A stretch of 64,000 nucleotides of DNA from Acidovorax soli (GCF_014207955.1 NZ_JACHLK010000001.1:248001-312000); one strand, 5' to 3'. Shown: positions 29,669 through 39,529, counted from the first letter of the stretch. Numbers and translations: made by a program. Notes: a model not told the origin generated them from the letters alone.

Positions 29669-30991
29669 ATGTCGCACTCTTCCGGCGCTCCGGCCACCGC
29701 CTCCCAAGCGGGCGCCGTCCACACCCTGCCCTCCTACCTGCAGGCGGACAACCTCGGCCCCTGGGGCATCTACCTGCAGCAGGTCGACCGCGTCACCCCC
29801 TACCTGGGCCACCTGGCCCGCTGGGTGGAAACGCTCAAGCGCCCCAAGCGCGCGCTGATCGTGGACGTGCCGATCGAGCTGGACAACGGCACCATCGCCC
29901 ACTTCGAGGGCTACCGCGTGCAGCACAACACCTCGCGCGGCCCGGGCAAGGGCGGCGTGCGCTTCCACCAGGACGTGACGCTGTCGGAAGTGATGGCCCT
30001 GTCGGCCTGGATGTCGATCAAGAACGCGGCCGTGAACGTGCCCTACGGCGGTGCCAAGGGCGGCATCCGCGTCGATCCCAAGAAGCTTTCGCTCGGTGAA
30101 CTGGAGCGCCTGACGCGCCGCTACACCAGCGAGATCGGCATCATCATCGGCCCCTCCAAGGACATCCCCGCTCCCGACGTGAACACCAACGGCCAGATCA
30201 TGGCCTGGATGATGGACACGTACTCCATGAACGTGGGCTCCACCGCCACCGGCGTGGTGACCGGCAAGCCCGTGGACCTGGGCGGCTCGCTGGGCCGCGT
30301 GGAAGCCACCGGCCGCGGTGTCTTCACCGTGGGCGTCGAGGCCGCCAAGCTGACCGGCCTGGCCCTCGACGGTGCCCGCGTGGCCGTGCAGGGCTTCGGC
30401 AATGTGGGCGGCATCGCCGGCAAGCTGTTTGCCGAAGCGGGCGCCAAGGTCGTGGCCGTGCAGGACCACACCGGCACCATCTTCAACGGCAAGGGCCTGG
30501 ACGTGCCGGCCCTGCTGGCCCACGTGAAGATCCGCGGCGGCGTGGGCGGCTTTGCCGGTGCCGACACGATGAAACCCGAGGAGTTCTGGGGCGTGGACTG
30601 CGAGATCCTGATCCCCGCCGCGCTGGAAGGCCAGATCACCAAGGACAACGCCGGCAAGATCAAGGCCAAGCTGGTGATCGAAGGCGCCAACGGCCCCACC
30701 ACCCCCGAGGCCGACGACATCCTCAACGACAAGGGCGTGCTGGTGCTGCCCGACGTGATCGCCAACGCCGGCGGCGTGACGGTGAGCTACTTCGAATGGG
30801 TGCAGGACTTCTCCAGCTTCTTCTGGAGCGAGGACGAGATCAACGCCCGCCTGGTGCGCATCATGCAGGAAGCCTTCGCCGGCGTCTGGCAGATCGCCCA
30901 GGAGCACAAGGTGAGCCTGCGCACCGCCACCTTCATCGTGGCCTGCCAGCGCATCCTGCACGCCCGCGAAATGCGCGGCTTGTACCCCTGA
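29669..30991 (+). CDS. gdhA: Glutamate dehydrogenase
   Basis: A 440-residue Glu/Leu/Phe/Val-type dehydrogenase that interconverts glutamate and 2-oxoglutarate plus ammonia. It has the substrate Lys in [11 protein letters not shown] and catalytic Lys in [13 protein letters not shown], the pocket residues [15 protein letters not shown], and the nucleotide-binding [19 protein letters not shown] in the second domain. The Glu following the last beta strand ([13 protein letters not shown]) has no obvious phosphate-binding Arg/Ser pair, consistent with NAD rather than NADP (inference). The ATG at 29669 has an AAAAGGAAA ribosome site. It would assimilate or release ammonia produced by the amide and urea systems. 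Confidence 0.94.
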   Translation: MSHSSGAPATASQAGAVHTLPSYLQADNLGPWGIYLQQVDRVTPYLGHLARWVETLKRPKRALIVDVPIELDNGTIAHFEGYRVQHNTSRGPGKGGVRFHQDVTLSEVMALSAWMSIKNAAVNVPYGGAKGGIRVDPKKLSLGELERLTRRYTSEIGIIIGPSKDIPAPDVNTNGQIMAWMMDTYSMNVGSTATGVVTGKPVDLGGSLGRVEATGRGVFTVGVEAAKLTGLALDGARVAVQGFGNVGGIAGKLFAEAGAKVVAVQDHTGTIFNGKGLDVPALLAHVKIRGGVGGFAGADTMKPEEFWGVDCEILIPAALEGQITKDNAGKIKAKLVIEGANGPTTPEADDILNDKGVLVLPDVIANAGGVTVSYFEWVQDFSSFFWSEDEINARLVRIMQEAFAGVWQIAQEHKVSLRTATFIVACQRILHAREMRGLYP

Positions 30992-31047
30992 GCCTTCGCG
31001 GCTCCGGAAACCGCAGCGGCCGACCCGGCCGCTCTGGTCTCGAAAGC

Positions 31048-31084
31048 AACCGCCAGCGGCCCACCAGGCCCTGGCGGTTTTTTC
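31048..31084 (+). terminator. Rho-independent terminator of gdhA
   Basis: AACCGCCAG and CTGGCGGTT form a 9-bp stem around a GC-rich loop, followed by a TTTTTT run. It ends the gdhA transcript 57 bases after the stop codon. Confidence 0.88.
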
Positions 31085-31267
31085 TTGGGCGGGATGTGCT
31101 GTTGCGCCCGGGCGACGCCCGAATGGGGGTGTCTGTGCCTGTCGTCGGCCAGAAGCAACCGCCTGGCCGCTGCGGAAACAGGCGGATACGCGCCCACACA
31201 AATGGAGACGTTTGCCCCCAAGGCCACGTGGGAGACTGCCTGCCTCTTTGCCCTCCAGGAGACAACG

Positions 31268-32887
31268 GTGGCCCTCCCTTCCCTGCGCAGCGCCGTGGCG
31301 CGCTTCATGCTGAACCGGCTTCGCACCGCCCGTTCGGTGGCCCGCCTGGCCTACCGCCTGCATGGCAAGAAGCCGGCCCTCATCGACCGGCGCGGCACCC
31401 TGACCTACCAGCAACTGCACGGGCGCGTGCTGCGCCTGCACGGCTGGATGCAGGCCCAGGGCGTCAAGCAGGGCGACATCGTCTTCACCTGGCTGCCCGA
31501 GACCGGTGAGCAGTACGAGACGCGCCTGGCCACGTTCGAAAACGGCACCATCTTCGCCAGCTTCCACAAGCACCTGTCGGCGCAGGCCGCGCTCGATACC
31601 CTGCTGCGCGTGAAGCCTGCCGTGTTCATCCACGACCCGGCGCTCAGCGAGCCCATCCTGGCCACCGTGCGCGAACGCATGCCCGGCCTGCACATCCTGG
31701 CCATCGGCAAACCCTACGAGGAGGCGCTGGCCCAGGCCACGCCCACGCGCGGCACGGCGAAGGTGCACGAGGACGAGGTGTTCGCGCTGCACATGACCTC
31801 GGGCACCACGGGCCTGCCCAAGGCCATCGGCTACACCCACCGCAAGTACCTGGACAGCGTGCGCTTCATCGCCCAGTCCATCAACTTCACGCCCCCGGCC
31901 AGCGGCCAGGACGTCAACATGCTCGGCCTGCCGATCACGGGGCCGGGCTCGGGCCTGGTGCTGCCCACGCTGCTGTCGGGCGCGGTGCTGGTGATGCCCG
32001 AGAACTTTCGCCCGGCCACGCTGGCCGGCCTGATCGAGCGCCACAAGGTCTCGCGCGCCTTTCTCTCGCCCTCGGCCATCATCGACCTGCTGGATGACCC
32101 GGACCTGCCGCGCTACCGCCTCTCCTCGCTCAGCCACGTGCCCTACGGCTCGGAGATGATGCCCGCGCCCAAGATCGCCGAGGCGATTCGCCGCTTCGGA
32201 CCCATCTTCCAGCAGGGCTATGGCTGCCTGGAAGCGCTGCCCCCGATCACCTGGCTGCTGCCGCACGAGCATGTGGACGCCAGCGGCGAACCGCTGGGCC
32301 TCCACATCCTGTCGTCCGTGGGGCGCGTGATGCCGGGCGTGCAGGTGGTGATCCGCAGCGATGACTTCGAGCCCCTGCCCCAAGGCCAGATGGGCCTGGT
32401 CACGGTGCAGACGCCGGTGCGTTTCGACCGCTACTGGCACGACCCCGAGAAGACCGCCGAGACCCTGCGCGATGGCTGGGTGGTGATGGGCGACATGGGC
32501 TACTTCGACGAGGCCGGCTACCTGCATGTGCTGGGCCGCAGCGCCGACCGCGTGCGCAAGGGCGGCCAGTTGCTGAACCCGCGCGAGGTGGAAGAGGTCA
32601 CGCACCAGCACCCCGCCGTCAAGGAATGCTGCCTGGTGCAGCATGGCGAGCAGGCCGTGCTGGTGGCCAGCCTGCGCCAGAGCTGGCGCGCCGAGCACAA
32701 CTGGCGTGCGCTGGAGCACGACATCACCGAGTACCTGGCCGAAAACCTGCGCGCAGAGCTGCAACCCGACCGCGTGCGCATCGTGCCCGAGATCCCGCGC
32801 AGCTTTCTCAACAAGATGCTGCGCCGTGAAGTGCGCGCCATGCTCGATGCCGAGGAGCCGGTGGCCGAACCGGCGCACGCGCTGTGA
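31268..32887 (+). CDS. AMP-forming acyl-CoA synthetase
   Basis: A 539-residue ANL-family ligase. The adenylation P-loop is LHMTSGTTGLPKA (about residue 175), with later motifs QGYGCLEALPP, GWVVMGDMGYFDEAGYLHVLGRSADR (A8 hinge) and the C-terminal catalytic Lys in SFLNKMLRREV. Activates a carboxylic acid as acyl-AMP and then acyl-CoA. I choose the GTG start at 31268 because AGGAG lies 6 bases ahead; an in-frame ATG at 31202 has no ribosome site. Substrate unknown. The stop overlaps the start of the next gene (GTGA). Confidence 0.85.
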   Translation: MALPSLRSAVARFMLNRLRTARSVARLAYRLHGKKPALIDRRGTLTYQQLHGRVLRLHGWMQAQGVKQGDIVFTWLPETGEQYETRLATFENGTIFASFHKHLSAQAALDTLLRVKPAVFIHDPALSEPILATVRERMPGLHILAIGKPYEEALAQATPTRGTAKVHEDEVFALHMTSGTTGLPKAIGYTHRKYLDSVRFIAQSINFTPPASGQDVNMLGLPITGPGSGLVLPTLLSGAVLVMPENFRPATLAGLIERHKVSRAFLSPSAIIDLLDDPDLPRYRLSSLSHVPYGSEMMPAPKIAEAIRRFGPIFQQGYGCLEALPPITWLLPHEHVDASGEPLGLHILSSVGRVMPGVQVVIRSDDFEPLPQGQMGLVTVQTPVRFDRYWHDPEKTAETLRDGWVVMGDMGYFDEAGYLHVLGRSADRVRKGGQLLNPREVEEVTHQHPAVKECCLVQHGEQAVLVASLRQSWRAEHNWRALEHDITEYLAENLRAELQPDRVRIVPEIPRSFLNKMLRREVRAMLDAEEPVAEPAHAL

Positions 32888-34284
32888 GCGGGCACGCCAC
32901 CCGCCAGGCCACCCCACCGATGCTGACGCTGGGCACCAAGCTCAGCTACGCCGTGGGCAATGTGGGCCTGCAGATGCTGATCGCGGCCATGGGCTTTCTG
33001 CTCATGATCTTCTACACCGACGTGGCCCTGGTGCCGCCGGCCGTGGCCGGCGCCGCGCTGCTGGTGGGCAAGGTCTGGGACACGATCAACGACCCGCTCT
33101 TTGGCTGGGTGACCGACCGCACGCGCTCGCGCTGGGGCCGCCACCGCGTGTACCTCATCTACGGCGCCATTCCGCTGGCCGTGGTGGCCGCCGCGGTGTG
33201 GATGGTGCCACCCGGGCTGTCCCCCGTGGCGGCCTTCCTGTGGATCGCCATCACCTACACGCTGTTCGACACGCTGATGACGCTGGTGCAGCTGCCCTAC
33301 CAGGCCATGGCTGCCAACCTCACGCGCGACTACGACGAGCGCACCAGCCTCACGGCCTTTGCCTCGCTGGGCGCATTGATCGGCTTTTTCGCAGGCAGCG
33401 TGCTCATGCCCGTGCTGGTGCGCGCCGCGCCCGATGCGCGCACCGGCTATGCGCTGGCCGGGGCCTGCTTTGGCCTGGCCGCCGGCATGGCGGTCGCCGT
33501 GGTGGCCTGGCGTGTGCACGAGCCCGTGGCCGATGAAGCCGCCGCCCCGGCCGACCCGGCGCCCGCCTGGGACTCGGTGCGCCGCACGCTGCTGGGCACG
33601 CTGCGCAACCGCCCCTTCCTGCTGCTGGTGAGCGCGGCCGGCCTGGTGCGCCTGGGCCTCACGCTGGTGCAGGGTGCGCTGGCCTACTTCGTGATCTACC
33701 AGCTGCAGGGCACGCAGGGCGACCTGCCCAGGCTCATGGCCATTCTGCTGGGGGTGGTGGGGGTCTCGCTGTTCGCCTGGAAGCGCGTGGTCGACCGCTG
33801 GGAAAAGAACCGTGCCTACATCCTGGGCCTGGTGTTCAGCGCCGTAGGACTGGTCATGCTCTACTGGATCCAACCGGGGCAGCAGGGCATGCTGGCCGCC
33901 GTGCTGGCGCTGATCGGCATCGGCATGGGGGCGCACTGGATCGTGCCCTACGCCATGGTGCCCGACACCATCGACCACGGCCACATGCTGGCGGGCGAAC
34001 GCACCACCGGCATGTACTACGGCCTGTACGGCCTGGTCGACAAGATCGCGCGCACCGTGGCCACCGTGGTCGTGGCCGCCGTGCTCGACTGGACGCACTA
34101 TGTGCCCAACGTCGCGCAGACCGAACTGGCGCTGCAGGGCATCCGCACCATGACCGGGCTGCTGCCGGCCCTGTGCCTGGCGTTCGCCATCCCGTTGCTG
34201 ATGGCCTACCCGATCACGCGCGCGCGCCACGGCGAGATCCGCCGCAGCGTGGGCGATGTGCGCGACAGCCAGTTCGCCAGCTGA
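32884..34284 (+). CDS. MFS transporter of the GPH sugar:cation symporter type
   Basis: A 466-residue membrane protein with about twelve helices. The signature KVWDTINDPLFGWVTDRTRSRWGRHR between TM2 and TM3 is that of the glycoside-pentoside-hexuronide (MelB-like) family; VPDTIDHGHMLAGERTTGMYYG is the matching motif before TM10. Starts with GTG inside the ligase stop (GTGA), so the two genes are translationally coupled. This suggests export or import of the acid the ligase acts on (inference). Despite the family name, many bacterial members carry non-sugar substrates. Confidence 0.88.
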   Translation: MSGHATRQATPPMLTLGTKLSYAVGNVGLQMLIAAMGFLLMIFYTDVALVPPAVAGAALLVGKVWDTINDPLFGWVTDRTRSRWGRHRVYLIYGAIPLAVVAAAVWMVPPGLSPVAAFLWIAITYTLFDTLMTLVQLPYQAMAANLTRDYDERTSLTAFASLGALIGFFAGSVLMPVLVRAAPDARTGYALAGACFGLAAGMAVAVVAWRVHEPVADEAAAPADPAPAWDSVRRTLLGTLRNRPFLLLVSAAGLVRLGLTLVQGALAYFVIYQLQGTQGDLPRLMAILLGVVGVSLFAWKRVVDRWEKNRAYILGLVFSAVGLVMLYWIQPGQQGMLAAVLALIGIGMGAHWIVPYAMVPDTIDHGHMLAGERTTGMYYGLYGLVDKIARTVATVVVAAVLDWTHYVPNVAQTELALQGIRTMTGLLPALCLAFAIPLLMAYPITRARHGEIRRSVGDVRDSQFAS

Positions 34285-34287
34285 GAT

Positions 34288-35388
34288 TCAGGCGGCCGGC
34301 CCTGCCGGCACGGTGGGAACCACCGGGTCCACCCAGCGCAGGGCCAGGCAGAACGGCTGCGCACAGGGCGAACGGCCGGCATAAGGGCAGCCGGCCACCT
34401 CGCACACTGGCCGGTCGCGCCCACGGTCTTCATCGACCGGCAAATGGCCGCTGGCCTGCAGCACGGCCATCTGCGTCCAGGGGTCCAGGCGCTGGCCCGG
34501 CGCGAGCAGCATCTCGCGCCCATAGACCGAGGCGGGCAGCTGGGCCTGGAAGTCCAGCACCAGCAGTGCACTGGTGCGCGCCATGGCCGCCGTCCCTGCC
34601 GGTTCCACCAGCCCCTGCAGCACCAGGGCAAACACCCCCGATTGCAGGGTTGGGGCATTGCCGGAGAACGGTATCTGCAGCGGCGCTGGCGGCGTCGTCG
34701 CCACCGCTGCTGGGGGTGCCGGCTGCGACGCCATCCAGGGCACCGGCACGCGCAGGGTCAGCGCAAAACCGCGCGGCCCCTCGGGGGTCTGCACCGTGCC
34801 CTGGCGCACCAGCCAGGTCTGCAGCGGTGGCTGCCCGGGTTCGGCCTCGCCCTTCTCCAGCGCATGGGCCAAGCCCACGGGCCAGGGCTGGGCGGCAACC
34901 ACGCGCTGGGGCATGCCGCTGCCCTCGGTGAGCTGCGCCACCATAGCGCCCACCATGCGCAGCGCCGGGGCGTCCAGCCCCTCGGCCGGCCAGGCCGCGG
35001 CTGCGAGCGGTGCCGCGGCGGCGACAGGCGGCGCTGCCACAGGGCTGCCCGGCGCCAATGCCGCCGGCAGCGGGCTGCGTGCCGCCGCGCCCGCGGTTGC
35101 GGCCGCCGCATTGCCGCGCGGGTCGAAACCCGCACCCAGGGGGCCGCGCGCCTCTTGCGAAATGCTGGCCTTGTCGGCCGGTGCGGGAGTCGGTGCCGGC
35201 GCCGCCCCAGGCACGGGTGCCGCAGGGGGCGCCGGGGGTGCCGCGTCGCCCAGCGGAAACGGGGCACGCGCCGGGGCCGCCTTGTCGGTCCCGAGCAGTG
35301 CGGCCTGGCGCTGCAGCGCCGCTTCGGCCAGGAACTGGGCCACGGGCGGCAGTGCGCCAGGGCGGGAGGGGTCGATGGGTGCGGCCAT
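34288..35388 (-). CDS. Pro/Ala-rich hypothetical protein, FliK-like layout
   Basis: A 366-residue protein. Residues 30-140 are low-complexity Pro/Ala; after about 140 a folded domain begins (LRMVGAMVAQLTEGSG), with an LTLRVPVPWMASQ strand and LVLDFQAQLPASVYGREMLL. Near the C-terminus is a four-Cys cluster CEVAGCPYAGRSPCAQPFC. The long disordered N-terminal part and the compact C-terminal domain recall flagellar hook-length control proteins, but the similarity is general. It ends 3 bases from the MFS gene on the other strand and is 72 bases downstream of the chemoreceptor gene. Confidence 0.65.
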   Translation of the reverse strand: MAAPIDPSRPGALPPVAQFLAEAALQRQAALLGTDKAAPARAPFPLGDAAPPAPPAAPVPGAAPAPTPAPADKASISQEARGPLGAGFDPRGNAAAATAGAAARSPLPAALAPGSPVAAPPVAAAAPLAAAAWPAEGLDAPALRMVGAMVAQLTEGSGMPQRVVAAQPWPVGLAHALEKGEAEPGQPPLQTWLVRQGTVQTPEGPRGFALTLRVPVPWMASQPAPPAAVATTPPAPLQIPFSGNAPTLQSGVFALVLQGLVEPAGTAAMARTSALLVLDFQAQLPASVYGREMLLAPGQRLDPWTQMAVLQASGHLPVDEDRGRDRPVCEVAGCPYAGRSPCAQPFCLALRWVDPVVPTVPAGPAA

Positions 35389-35460
35389 GCGGGCGGTGGG
35401 GTAGGGCCTGATTCTGGCGCCAATCCCCGGCCGGGGCCAGCCCCGGGGCCGATGCGGCGC

Positions 35461-36930
35461 CTATTGCAAGGCGCGCAGGGCTGTGTGGGGTACGGCGAAC
35501 TGGAAGCCATCGACCACCTGCAGCAGGCGCGCGGCCTGCTGCCTGAGGCTGGCCGCCGCAGCCGCCGACTGCTCGACCAGGGCCGCATTCTGCTGGGTCA
35601 TCTGGTCGAGTTCGTTGACCGAGGTGTTGACCTTGTGCAGGTCACCCGACTGGCCTTCGACGGCGCTGCTGATGGTGCCCACACGCTGCGAGACATCGCG
35701 CGCATGGCCCACCACCTCTTCCATGCTGCGGCCGGCATCGACAACCAGGCTCGCCCCCCGGTCAGCTTGCTGCAGGGACTCGGTGATCAGGCCGCGCACC
35801 TCGCGCGCCGCATCCGCGCTGCGGCTGGCCAGGGCCCGCACCTCGCTGGCGACCACGGCGAAGCCCCGGCCTTGCTCGCCGGCACGGGCGGCCTCCACGG
35901 CCGCATTGAGCGCCAGGATGTTGGTCTGGAACGCAATGCCATCGATCACGCCCACGATGTCGGCGATGCGCTTGGCGCTGGCCTGGATGCCTTGCATGGT
36001 GGAGACCACCTGCGACACCACACCCCCGCAGCGCTCGGCCACCTCGGAGGCCTCGGTGGCCAGGTCGCGCGCGGCCACCGCCTCCTGCACACTCTGGCTG
36101 ACCATGCCGCCCAGTTGCTCCATGGACGCGGCGGCCTCCTGCAGGTGGGCCGCCGTGCGCTCGGTGCGCTGGCTCAGGTCCTGGTTGCCCACCGCGATCT
36201 CACCCGACGCGCTGGACATGCTCTCGGCCGCCAGTTGCACATCTGCCACCGCGTTGTTCAGGCGCAGCAGCGCATCGCGCAAGGCCATGGCCGTCGGGCT
36301 GCTGACGGACATGCGGCCCACGTCCAGCGACAGCTGCCCGTCGGCCTGCGGCCGGCACAGCTGCTGCAGCTCGGCCGATTCGATGGCGTCGCCGCGCATG
36401 CGCAGCGCAATCAGCACTTCCACCGTGGCCTGCACGACCACGAAGGCCGCATGCACCAGAATGCGCGCAAAGTCCGGCTCGCTCAGGCAGTACAGGGGCA
36501 GGCCGGCCAGCTGCAGCCGGTCGAAGGCCACATGGTGCACGGCGATCACCAGGGCGGCGAACAGCACGGGCCGCCAGTCCCGGTAGGCCAGGAGAAAGGC
36601 CAGGAAGACGAACACGCCGAAGTGGAACTCGGGCTGGCCCAGGCTCAGCTGCAGGTGCAGCGCCACCATGGCCATGCCGCAAAAGCCGATGACCAGGCGC
36701 GACAGCAGCGTGCCCGGCGCCAGCCAGAAGGCCAGCGCCCCCGCCCCGGTGAGCAGGGCGCCCCAGGCCGCCGCCGTGCCGGGCCGCCCATGGATGAGGC
36801 CCACCCACAACGCCACGACCCAGCCCAGGGCCACGATGCCCAGCACGATCAGGTCGGCACGCCGGCCTATGCGTTGCAGGGCGTCGTGCACGCCCCAGTC
36901 CATGCGCTGCAGCTTTGCGGAATCGGCCAT
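35461..36930 (-). CDS. Methyl-accepting chemotaxis protein with a six-helix membrane sensor
   Basis: A 489-residue receptor. Residues about 22-185 hold six membrane helices without a periplasmic domain, including the His-containing MVALHLQLSL, EFHFGVFVFLAFLLAY and VLFAALVIAVHHVAF. The signalling domain has the hairpin tip GIAFQTNILALNAAVEAARA and GRGFAVVASEVRALA. No C-terminal NWETF-type pentapeptide is present. The ATG at 36930 has AGGAG 6 bases upstream, so the longer 78-base extension is not used. An FNR-type box lies about 96 bases upstream of the start, hinting at a role in energy or oxygen taxis (inference). Confidence 0.9.
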   Translation of the reverse strand: MADSAKLQRMDWGVHDALQRIGRRADLIVLGIVALGWVVALWVGLIHGRPGTAAAWGALLTGAGALAFWLAPGTLLSRLVIGFCGMAMVALHLQLSLGQPEFHFGVFVFLAFLLAYRDWRPVLFAALVIAVHHVAFDRLQLAGLPLYCLSEPDFARILVHAAFVVVQATVEVLIALRMRGDAIESAELQQLCRPQADGQLSLDVGRMSVSSPTAMALRDALLRLNNAVADVQLAAESMSSASGEIAVGNQDLSQRTERTAAHLQEAAASMEQLGGMVSQSVQEAVAARDLATEASEVAERCGGVVSQVVSTMQGIQASAKRIADIVGVIDGIAFQTNILALNAAVEAARAGEQGRGFAVVASEVRALASRSADAAREVRGLITESLQQADRGASLVVDAGRSMEEVVGHARDVSQRVGTISSAVEGQSGDLHKVNTSVNELDQMTQQNAALVEQSAAAAASLRQQAARLLQVVDGFQFAVPHTALRALQ

Positions 36931-37025
36931 GTCTGCTCCTGGTTGCTGCACCGGCAAGGCCTGCGCCCCAGGGGCACACCGGCCCGGGGGATGCATCTGG
37001 GTGCGCAAACATGGTCTGGGGATTC

Positions 37026-37039
37026 TTGACGCAGGTCAA
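37026..37039. promoter_or_regulatory. FNR/Anr-type box upstream of the chemoreceptor gene
   Basis: TTGAC-GCAG-GTCAA is a perfect inverted repeat with 4-base spacing, close to the FNR consensus TTGAT-N4-ATCAA. It is in a 185-base gap upstream of the chemoreceptor on the minus strand. The position, 96 bases from the ATG, suits a class II or class I activator site. Confidence 0.5.
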
Positions 37040-37115
37040 TTTCCAAAGTGCCAAAGCCGTTGCGCCGGACGGGAAATGGCGCGGCCCTGCGCGCGGCCGG
37101 CCTTTCGCCGCCGGA

Positions 37116-38540
37116 TCACACCACCAGTTCGGGCGCGGCTGCCGGCTGTTCCACCACCCGGGCCAGCAGTGCACCCGCGTAGCGCGCGGGCAGCGGTATC
37201 CACACGCGCACCGGGTTGCCCTGGGCCACGGCCACGGGCTGGCCGTGCACGTCGTGCATGCGCTCCAGGCGCAGTTGGACATTGCCGCTGGGGTGCACCA
37301 CCTCCAGCAGGTCGCCCACGGCGAAATGGTTCTTGGTCTCTACCTGCACCCAGTCGCCCGCCAGGCCCACGGCGTCCTGGCCTTCGGCGCCCAGCACCTC
37401 GCCCGCGAACTGGCTGCGCTGGGTGGCCGAATGGCCGCTCACGTAGTTCTGGTAGTCCTGGCTCGGGCGGCGCTCCAGCAGGCCGCCGGTGTAGCCGCGG
37501 TTGGACAGGCCTTCGAGCTCCAGCAGCAGCTCGGGGTTGAACGGCCGGCCGGCCACGGCGTCGTCGATGGCGCGGCGGTAGACCTGGGCGGTGCGCGCCA
37601 CGTAGTACAGGCTCTTGGTGCGGCCCTCGATCTTGAGCGAATCCACGCCGATCTGCGCCAGCCGCGCCACATGCTCCACGGCGCGCAGGTCCTTGCTGTT
37701 CATGATGTAGGTGCCGTGCTCGTCCTCCATGATGGGCATGAGCTGGCCGGGCCGGCCCAGCTCCTCGATCAGGTAGACCTTGTCGGCCTTGGGGTGGCGC
37801 TGGCCGTTGCCGGTGGTGGAAAACGACTGTTCGGCCTTCTGCTGCGCGGCCTCGAAGTTGAAGTCCCCTTCCATCTTCTGCGCAATGGCTTCGCCCGTGG
37901 TGGGATCGACCTCGGCATCGTGCGTGGCGTAGTTCCAGCGGCAGGCGTTGGTGCAGGTGCCCTGGTTGGGGTCGCGGTGGTTGAAATAGCCGCTGAGCAG
38001 GCAGCGGCCCGAGTAGGCGATGCACAGCGCGCCGTGCACGAAGACCTCGAGCTCGATGTCCGGGCATTCCTGGCGGATCTTTTCGATCTCGTCCAGGCTC
38101 AGCTCGCGCGAGAGGATGATGCGTTCCACCCCCATCTTCTGCCAGAACTTCACGGCCGCCCAGTTGGTGGTGTTGGCCTGCACCGAGAGGTGCACGGGCA
38201 CCTCGGGCCACTTTTCCTTGACCATCATGATCAGGCCGGCGTCGGCCATGATGAGGGCGTCGGGCTTCAGATCGATCACGGGCTCGATATCGCGCAGGTA
38301 GGTGCGGATCTTGTCGTTGTGCGCGATCAGGTTGCTGGTCACGAAAAACTTCTTGCCGCGCGCATGGGCCTCCTCGATGCCCTGGCGGATCTGCTCCAGG
38401 CGGAACTCGTTGTTGCGCGCGCGCAGCGAGTAGCGCGGCTGGCCCGCGTAGACCGCATCGGCGCCGAAATCGTAGGCCGCGCGCATCTTGTCGAGCGAGC
38501 CGGCGGGCAGCAGCAGTTCAGGGGCTTTGAGGGTGCTCAT
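37116..38540 (-). CDS. trhP: tRNA hydroxylation protein TrhP (peptidase U32 family)
   Basis: A 474-residue U32-family protein aligned throughout with E. coli YegQ/TrhP: PELLLPAGSLDKMRAAYDFG, ADAVYAGQPRYSLRARNNEF, GKKFFVTSNLIAHN, HLSVQANTTNWAAVKFWQ, and the Cys-rich VHGALCIAYSGRCLLSGY, then DPNQGTCTNACRW, where four Cys probably hold an iron-sulfur cluster. TrhP makes 5-hydroxyuridine at tRNA position 34 using prephenate. Older annotations call it a collagenase or protease, which is misleading. The gene is upstream of the chemoreceptor and 30 bases downstream of ttcA, giving two neighbouring tRNA-modification genes. Confidence 0.93.
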   Translation of the reverse strand: MSTLKAPELLLPAGSLDKMRAAYDFGADAVYAGQPRYSLRARNNEFRLEQIRQGIEEAHARGKKFFVTSNLIAHNDKIRTYLRDIEPVIDLKPDALIMADAGLIMMVKEKWPEVPVHLSVQANTTNWAAVKFWQKMGVERIILSRELSLDEIEKIRQECPDIELEVFVHGALCIAYSGRCLLSGYFNHRDPNQGTCTNACRWNYATHDAEVDPTTGEAIAQKMEGDFNFEAAQQKAEQSFSTTGNGQRHPKADKVYLIEELGRPGQLMPIMEDEHGTYIMNSKDLRAVEHVARLAQIGVDSLKIEGRTKSLYYVARTAQVYRRAIDDAVAGRPFNPELLLELEGLSNRGYTGGLLERRPSQDYQNYVSGHSATQRSQFAGEVLGAEGQDAVGLAGDWVQVETKNHFAVGDLLEVVHPSGNVQLRLERMHDVHGQPVAVAQGNPVRVWIPLPARYAGALLARVVEQPAAAPELVV

Positions 38541-38570
38541 CGGGGGCCATCCAATCTCGTTGTGTGTTGT

Positions 38571-39488
38571 TCAGCGCAGCACCGGCATGGCGATGGCCTG
38601 CGGGAACTCCTCGCCGTCGAAGGCCTTGTCGCCCTCGGCATCGGCCACGCCATTGGCCACCAGGCCCTGGAAGTCGAAGTGGCGCGGGTCCATGAAGTGC
38701 GAGGGCACCAGGTTGCGCAGTGCCACGGCCATGTTCTCGATACGGCCCGGGTACAGCTGCTGCCAGTCGCGCAGCATCTGCCCGATCTGCTTGCGCTGCA
38801 GGTTTTCCTGGCTGCCGCACAGGGTGCAGGGGATGATGGGGAAATTGCGCAGTTCAGCCCAGCGCGTGAGGTCGTCCTCGGCCACATAGGCCAGCGGGCG
38901 GATGACGAGGTGGTCGCCCCGGTCGCTCTGCACCTTGGGCGGCATGCCCTTGAGCTTGCCGCCGAAGAACATGTTGAGGAAAAAGGTCTGCAGCATGTCG
39001 TCGCGGTGGTGGCCCAGCGCGATCTTGGTGCAACCGAGCTCGTCGGCCACGCGGTACAGGATGCCCCGGCGCAGGCGGCTGCACAGGCTGCACATGGTCT
39101 TGCCCTCGGGCACATGCTGCTTGACCACGCTGTAGGTGTCGCGGGTCTCGATGTGGAAGGGCACGCCCAGCCCGGCCAGGTAGTCGGGCAGCACCTGGGC
39201 CGGAAAACCCGGCTGCTTCTGGTCGAGGTTGACGGCGACCAGCTCGAAGCGGTGGCCATTGCGCTGCTGCAGCATGCGCAGCACGTCCAGCATGCCGTAG
39301 CTGTCCTTGCCGCCCGAGACGCACACCATGACCTTGTCACCGTCGGCGATCAGGCCGAAATCGCTGATCGCCTGGCTGACCTGGCGCACCAGGCGCTTTT
39401 CGAGCTTGACGGCCTCACGGTCCGTGCTGCCCGCCACGGGGGCGGGTGGTGCGGTGTCGGCGGGCAAGGTGGGGGTGTCGGTCAGCAT
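38571..39488 (-). CDS. ttcA: tRNA 2-thiocytidine(32) synthetase
   Basis: A 305-residue PP-loop ATPase that thiolates cytidine 32 of certain tRNAs. The PP-loop is [16 protein letters not shown], and [10 protein letters not shown] and [16 protein letters not shown] give the Cys pairs of its iron-sulfur cluster. [20 protein letters not shown] is the family signature. The N-terminal 30 residues are Pro/Thr-rich. Hairpin-forming repeats lie upstream between 39508 and 39560. It is likely co-transcribed with trhP. Confidence 0.95.
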   Translation of the reverse strand: MLTDTPTLPADTAPPAPVAGSTDREAVKLEKRLVRQVSQAISDFGLIADGDKVMVCVSGGKDSYGMLDVLRMLQQRNGHRFELVAVNLDQKQPGFPAQVLPDYLAGLGVPFHIETRDTYSVVKQHVPEGKTMCSLCSRLRRGILYRVADELGCTKIALGHHRDDMLQTFFLNMFFGGKLKGMPPKVQSDRGDHLVIRPLAYVAEDDLTRWAELRNFPIIPCTLCGSQENLQRKQIGQMLRDWQQLYPGRIENMAVALRNLVPSHFMDPRHFDFQGLVANGVADAEGDKAFDGEEFPQAIAMPVLR

Positions 39489-39507
39489 GGCGGGCGAGGA
39501 TGGTCAC

Positions 39508-39529
39508 GGCCGCAGCCAATGCTGCGGCC
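39508..39529. other. Hairpin just upstream of ttcA
   Basis: GGCCGCAG and CTGCGGCC form a perfect 8-bp stem with a 6-base loop, about 20 bases before the ttcA ATG on the minus strand. A second inverted repeat, GCTATG/CATAGC, follows. It could attenuate or hide the ribosome site. Confidence 0.35.

Noticed and set aside
29597..32917. Long minus-strand open frame (over 1100 codons) opposite gdhA and the acyl-CoA ligase
   Set aside because: Same composition artefact; the plus-strand genes have full conserved motifs and ribosome sites.
37116..38540. Collagenase or secreted protease (U32)
   Set aside because: The sequence matches YegQ/TrhP, a tRNA-modifying protein; no signal peptide.
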